25,125 nucleotides of DNA from an uncultured Christensenellaceae bacterium (GTDB lineage Bacteria > Bacillota > Clostridia > Christensenellales > Pumilibacteraceae): contig CAJUQF010000007.1 of the NCBI GenBank assembly GCA_910588315.1, forward strand, positions 20,545 through 45,669, in the 5' to 3' direction. Made by a program: the position numbers and the translations under genes. Positions 24,009 to 25,125 of this stretch are shown piece by piece. Position 1 is the first letter of the stretch. Every line of letters starts with the position of its first letter. Under the pieces are notes generated by a model. That model ran no database searches. It worked only from the letters and a program-made list of their open reading frames with translations, and was not told the DNA's origin.

Positions 24009-24158
24009 TTAATCATAAAAAAGTGCGCCTACCGAAGTAAACGCACGAAAAACGCAAACTCCGACTGTCGCCAAACAATTCTTACGTTTAGTACGGTTTA
24101 CTGCACAAACATAAATGGAACTTGCATTTTTGCTAAATTCATATTGTTTGCACAGCAA
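24009..24158 (-). CDS. 49-codon leader ORF of the MATE gene
   Basis: Starts with TTG at 24158, ten bases after AAAGGA, and reads (M)LCKQYEFSKNASSIYVCAV..., ending 19 bases before the MATE ATG. It runs through the 3' arm of the long inverted repeat and through the terminator hairpin, so a translating ribosome would melt both. Not similar to a protein I know; it looks like a regulatory leader. A 14-codon ORF (24142-24098, MNLAKMQVPFMFVQ) in another frame and a 10-codon ORF (24205-24173, MGVRDFYFYK) are alternatives. Confidence 0.4.
   Translation of the reverse strand: MLCKQYEFSKNASSIYVCAVNRTKRKNCLATVGVCVFRAFTSVGALFYD
24023..24046 (-). terminator. Attenuator-type terminator before the MATE gene
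   Basis: On the minus strand GTGCGTTTAC-TTCG-GTAGGCGCAC forms a 10-bp stem (two G-U pairs) capped by the very stable C(UUCG)G loop, followed directly by TTTTTT. It lies between the promoter and the MATE start, so it must be bypassed for expression. Confidence 0.85.
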
Positions 24159-24228
24159 AAGATATTATTCCTTTACTTATAAAAATAAAAATCCCGTACT
24201 CCCATTGGGGCAATAAGAATTGTTTGGC
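24070..24228 (-). promoter_or_regulatory. MATE leader RNA closed by a 15-bp long-range inverted repeat
   Basis: GCCAAACAATTCTTA (24228-24214) at the very start of the predicted transcript is perfectly complementary to TAAGAATTGTTTGGC (24084-24070). The two arms are separated by 129 bases and the terminator follows 23 bases later. Smaller stems lie inside (TTTTGCT/AGCAAAA, CAAT/ATTG). This resembles the translated leaders of inducible resistance genes; a ligand-binding RNA is the alternative. Confidence 0.6.
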
Positions 24229-24234
24229 TTATTC

Positions 24235-24263
24235 AGTATAACATATTTATATTTGTAAATCAA
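24235..24263 (-). promoter_or_regulatory. Promoter of the MATE leader
   Basis: TTGATT (24263-24258), 17-base spacer, TATACT (24240-24235). The predicted start, about 24228, is exactly the first base of the 15-bp inverted repeat. Confidence 0.7.
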
Positions 24264-24289
24264 TTATTTTAATAAGTCAATACAACAGA

Positions 24290-24660
24290 AAAAGAGCGTT
24301 ACGAAAAAGATGCCGCCTATCGGCTGTGCGTAAAGCAACAGCAGTAACGCCGCCACAGGTACAAACAGTATAGGCTGTCGGCAGGGCGGGGACATCACCG
24401 CCGTCGGCGAAACGGTAACAGTCGAATTCGACATAACGGTGAACTGACATGAAAACGATAACAAATATTTCCGCCGTCGGCGATTTTGCGGGCGAATCGC
24501 CGACCGTTACATAAAGCAACCCCGTAACTACGGCAATCGTCTCCGCACCGCATTGTCCCGACTGCTGCCGCACATGCTGTCGTTGCCGTTGCTGTTGTTG
24601 TGCGTGCCGTTGCCGCTGCTGTTATTGCTGCTGCAAAAACGATACGGAAAACCGTATTGA
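24290..24660 (-). pseudogene. GC-rich patch, possible decayed surface-protein anchor region
   Basis: This patch is far richer in G+C than both flanks but has no convincing intact gene. On the minus strand one frame reads an Asn/Ser/Gly linker (SSNNSSGNGTHNNSNGND then CGSS). After a frame change comes a hydrophobic stretch (AVVTGLLYVTV), the usual order of a linker plus membrane anchor in secreted proteins of such bacteria. Stops and frame changes break it. It includes a 10-bp hairpin (GTCGGCGATT/AATCGCCGAC, about 24475-24503). The reading is speculative. Confidence 0.25.
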
Positions 24661-24741
24661 TTAGTCGTTAAAGCAACAAATATTCCCATGTTTAGACTAT
24701 GGATTCCGAATTTTGTAATAAAAATAGCTGAATAGCACGTC

Positions 24742-24770
24742 AATGAGTTCGGTACCGCTCCGAACTCATT
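24742..24770 (+). terminator. Terminator-like hairpin
   Basis: AATGAGTTCGG (24742-24752) and CCGAACTCATT (24760-24770) form a perfect 11-bp stem with a 7-base loop followed by TCGTTT. No intact gene ends here in the plus direction. Confidence 0.45.
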
Positions 24771-25125
24771 TCGTTTAGAGTGAGAAAATTCGCAGAAATA
24801 TAAAAATAAGGCTAAATGAAATCGTCAGGCACATTATAAATTTTCAAGTGAACTAATACCGTAACGATGTTGCGATCATGTGGTCATATAATGATTTCCG
24901 GAAGATATCCACCTTACCGCAAAGCCCGATTTAAAATATGCAAATATACATGAACAGAAAAAATTACCAATTAAATAAATGACGACAGTATACTTACTTA
25001 TACGGATTGTTACACCGACACATTTCATACTGAAGCCGAGCCAAATAAACGCCAATCTATTTGTAACAAATTGTCATTTAATGTGTTATTTTGTTTATTT
25101 TTGTGTTTCCTATTCCGTTTATTGT
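24771..25125. other. AT-rich sequence without recognisable genes
   Basis: I see no open frame with a ribosome binding site or a recognisable protein, no tRNA and no repeat. One frame (from ATG at 24979) stays open to the edge but has no supporting signal. Confidence 0.4.

Noticed and set aside
24979..25125. Open frame from ATG to the right edge
   Set aside because: No ribosome binding site, AT-driven composition and no recognisable protein.
1..25125. CRISPR array, insertion sequence, prophage or rRNA genes
   Set aside because: No regularly spaced direct repeats, no transposase or integrase motifs and no rRNA sequence could be seen on either strand.

Overview
The window looks like a chromosomal segment of an uncultured gut-type Firmicute, probably a Clostridia/Christensenellales-like anaerobe. 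Grounds: moderate-GC genes with consensus TTGACA/TATAAT promoters and AGGAGG-type ribosome binding sites, a Gram-positive lipoprotein, a C-terminally membrane-anchored secreted glycosidase, a DUF1858 protein, and a MacB-type ABC system preceded by TetR. The lineage is inference; no rRNA or other marker is present.

Left part (1-7100 and on to 10827): a minus-strand queuosine-salvage unit (radical SAM protein overlapping the first codons of a YhhQ-type transporter) sits behind a strong promoter and a structured leader that resembles a preQ1-I aptamer. Next comes a minus-strand AraC regulator whose promoter overlaps, back to back, that of a plus-strand pair. The pair is a 1685-residue lipoprotein built of three Cys-rich/beta-sandwich modules, and a 1237-residue secreted GH3 glycosidase with swapped domain order, two CBM-like inserts and a C-terminal membrane anchor. 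They read as a regulated surface carbohydrate-capture and cleavage unit. A bidirectional terminator follows.

Middle part (10901-17230): a minus-strand housekeeping/repair operon, DUF1858 - pth - mfd - AlkD-like glycosylase. Upstream is a RadC homologue that has lost its JAMM metal ligands and appears to be transcribed without a leader. Divergent from it is a 51-residue YjzC-like small protein with its own terminator.

Right part (17237-21160): a minus-strand tetR - ABC ATPase - FtsX-type permease operon. A likely operator lies between -35 and -10, the start is almost leaderless, and a 19-codon mini-ORF bridges the ATPase stop and the permease start.

From about 21160 to 24270 the DNA becomes clearly more AT-rich and carries two convergent genes: an aminoglycoside-phosphotransferase-fold kinase with an unknown N-terminal half, and a MATE transporter. 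The MATE gene has an elaborate leader: promoter, 15-bp long-range inverted repeat starting at the predicted +1, a 49-codon leader ORF, and a cUUCGg terminator just before the ribosome binding site. This looks like attenuation control and suggests a horizontally acquired drug-response cassette. The last 850 bases hold no convincing gene, only a GC-rich patch that looks like decayed coding sequence and one terminator-like hairpin.
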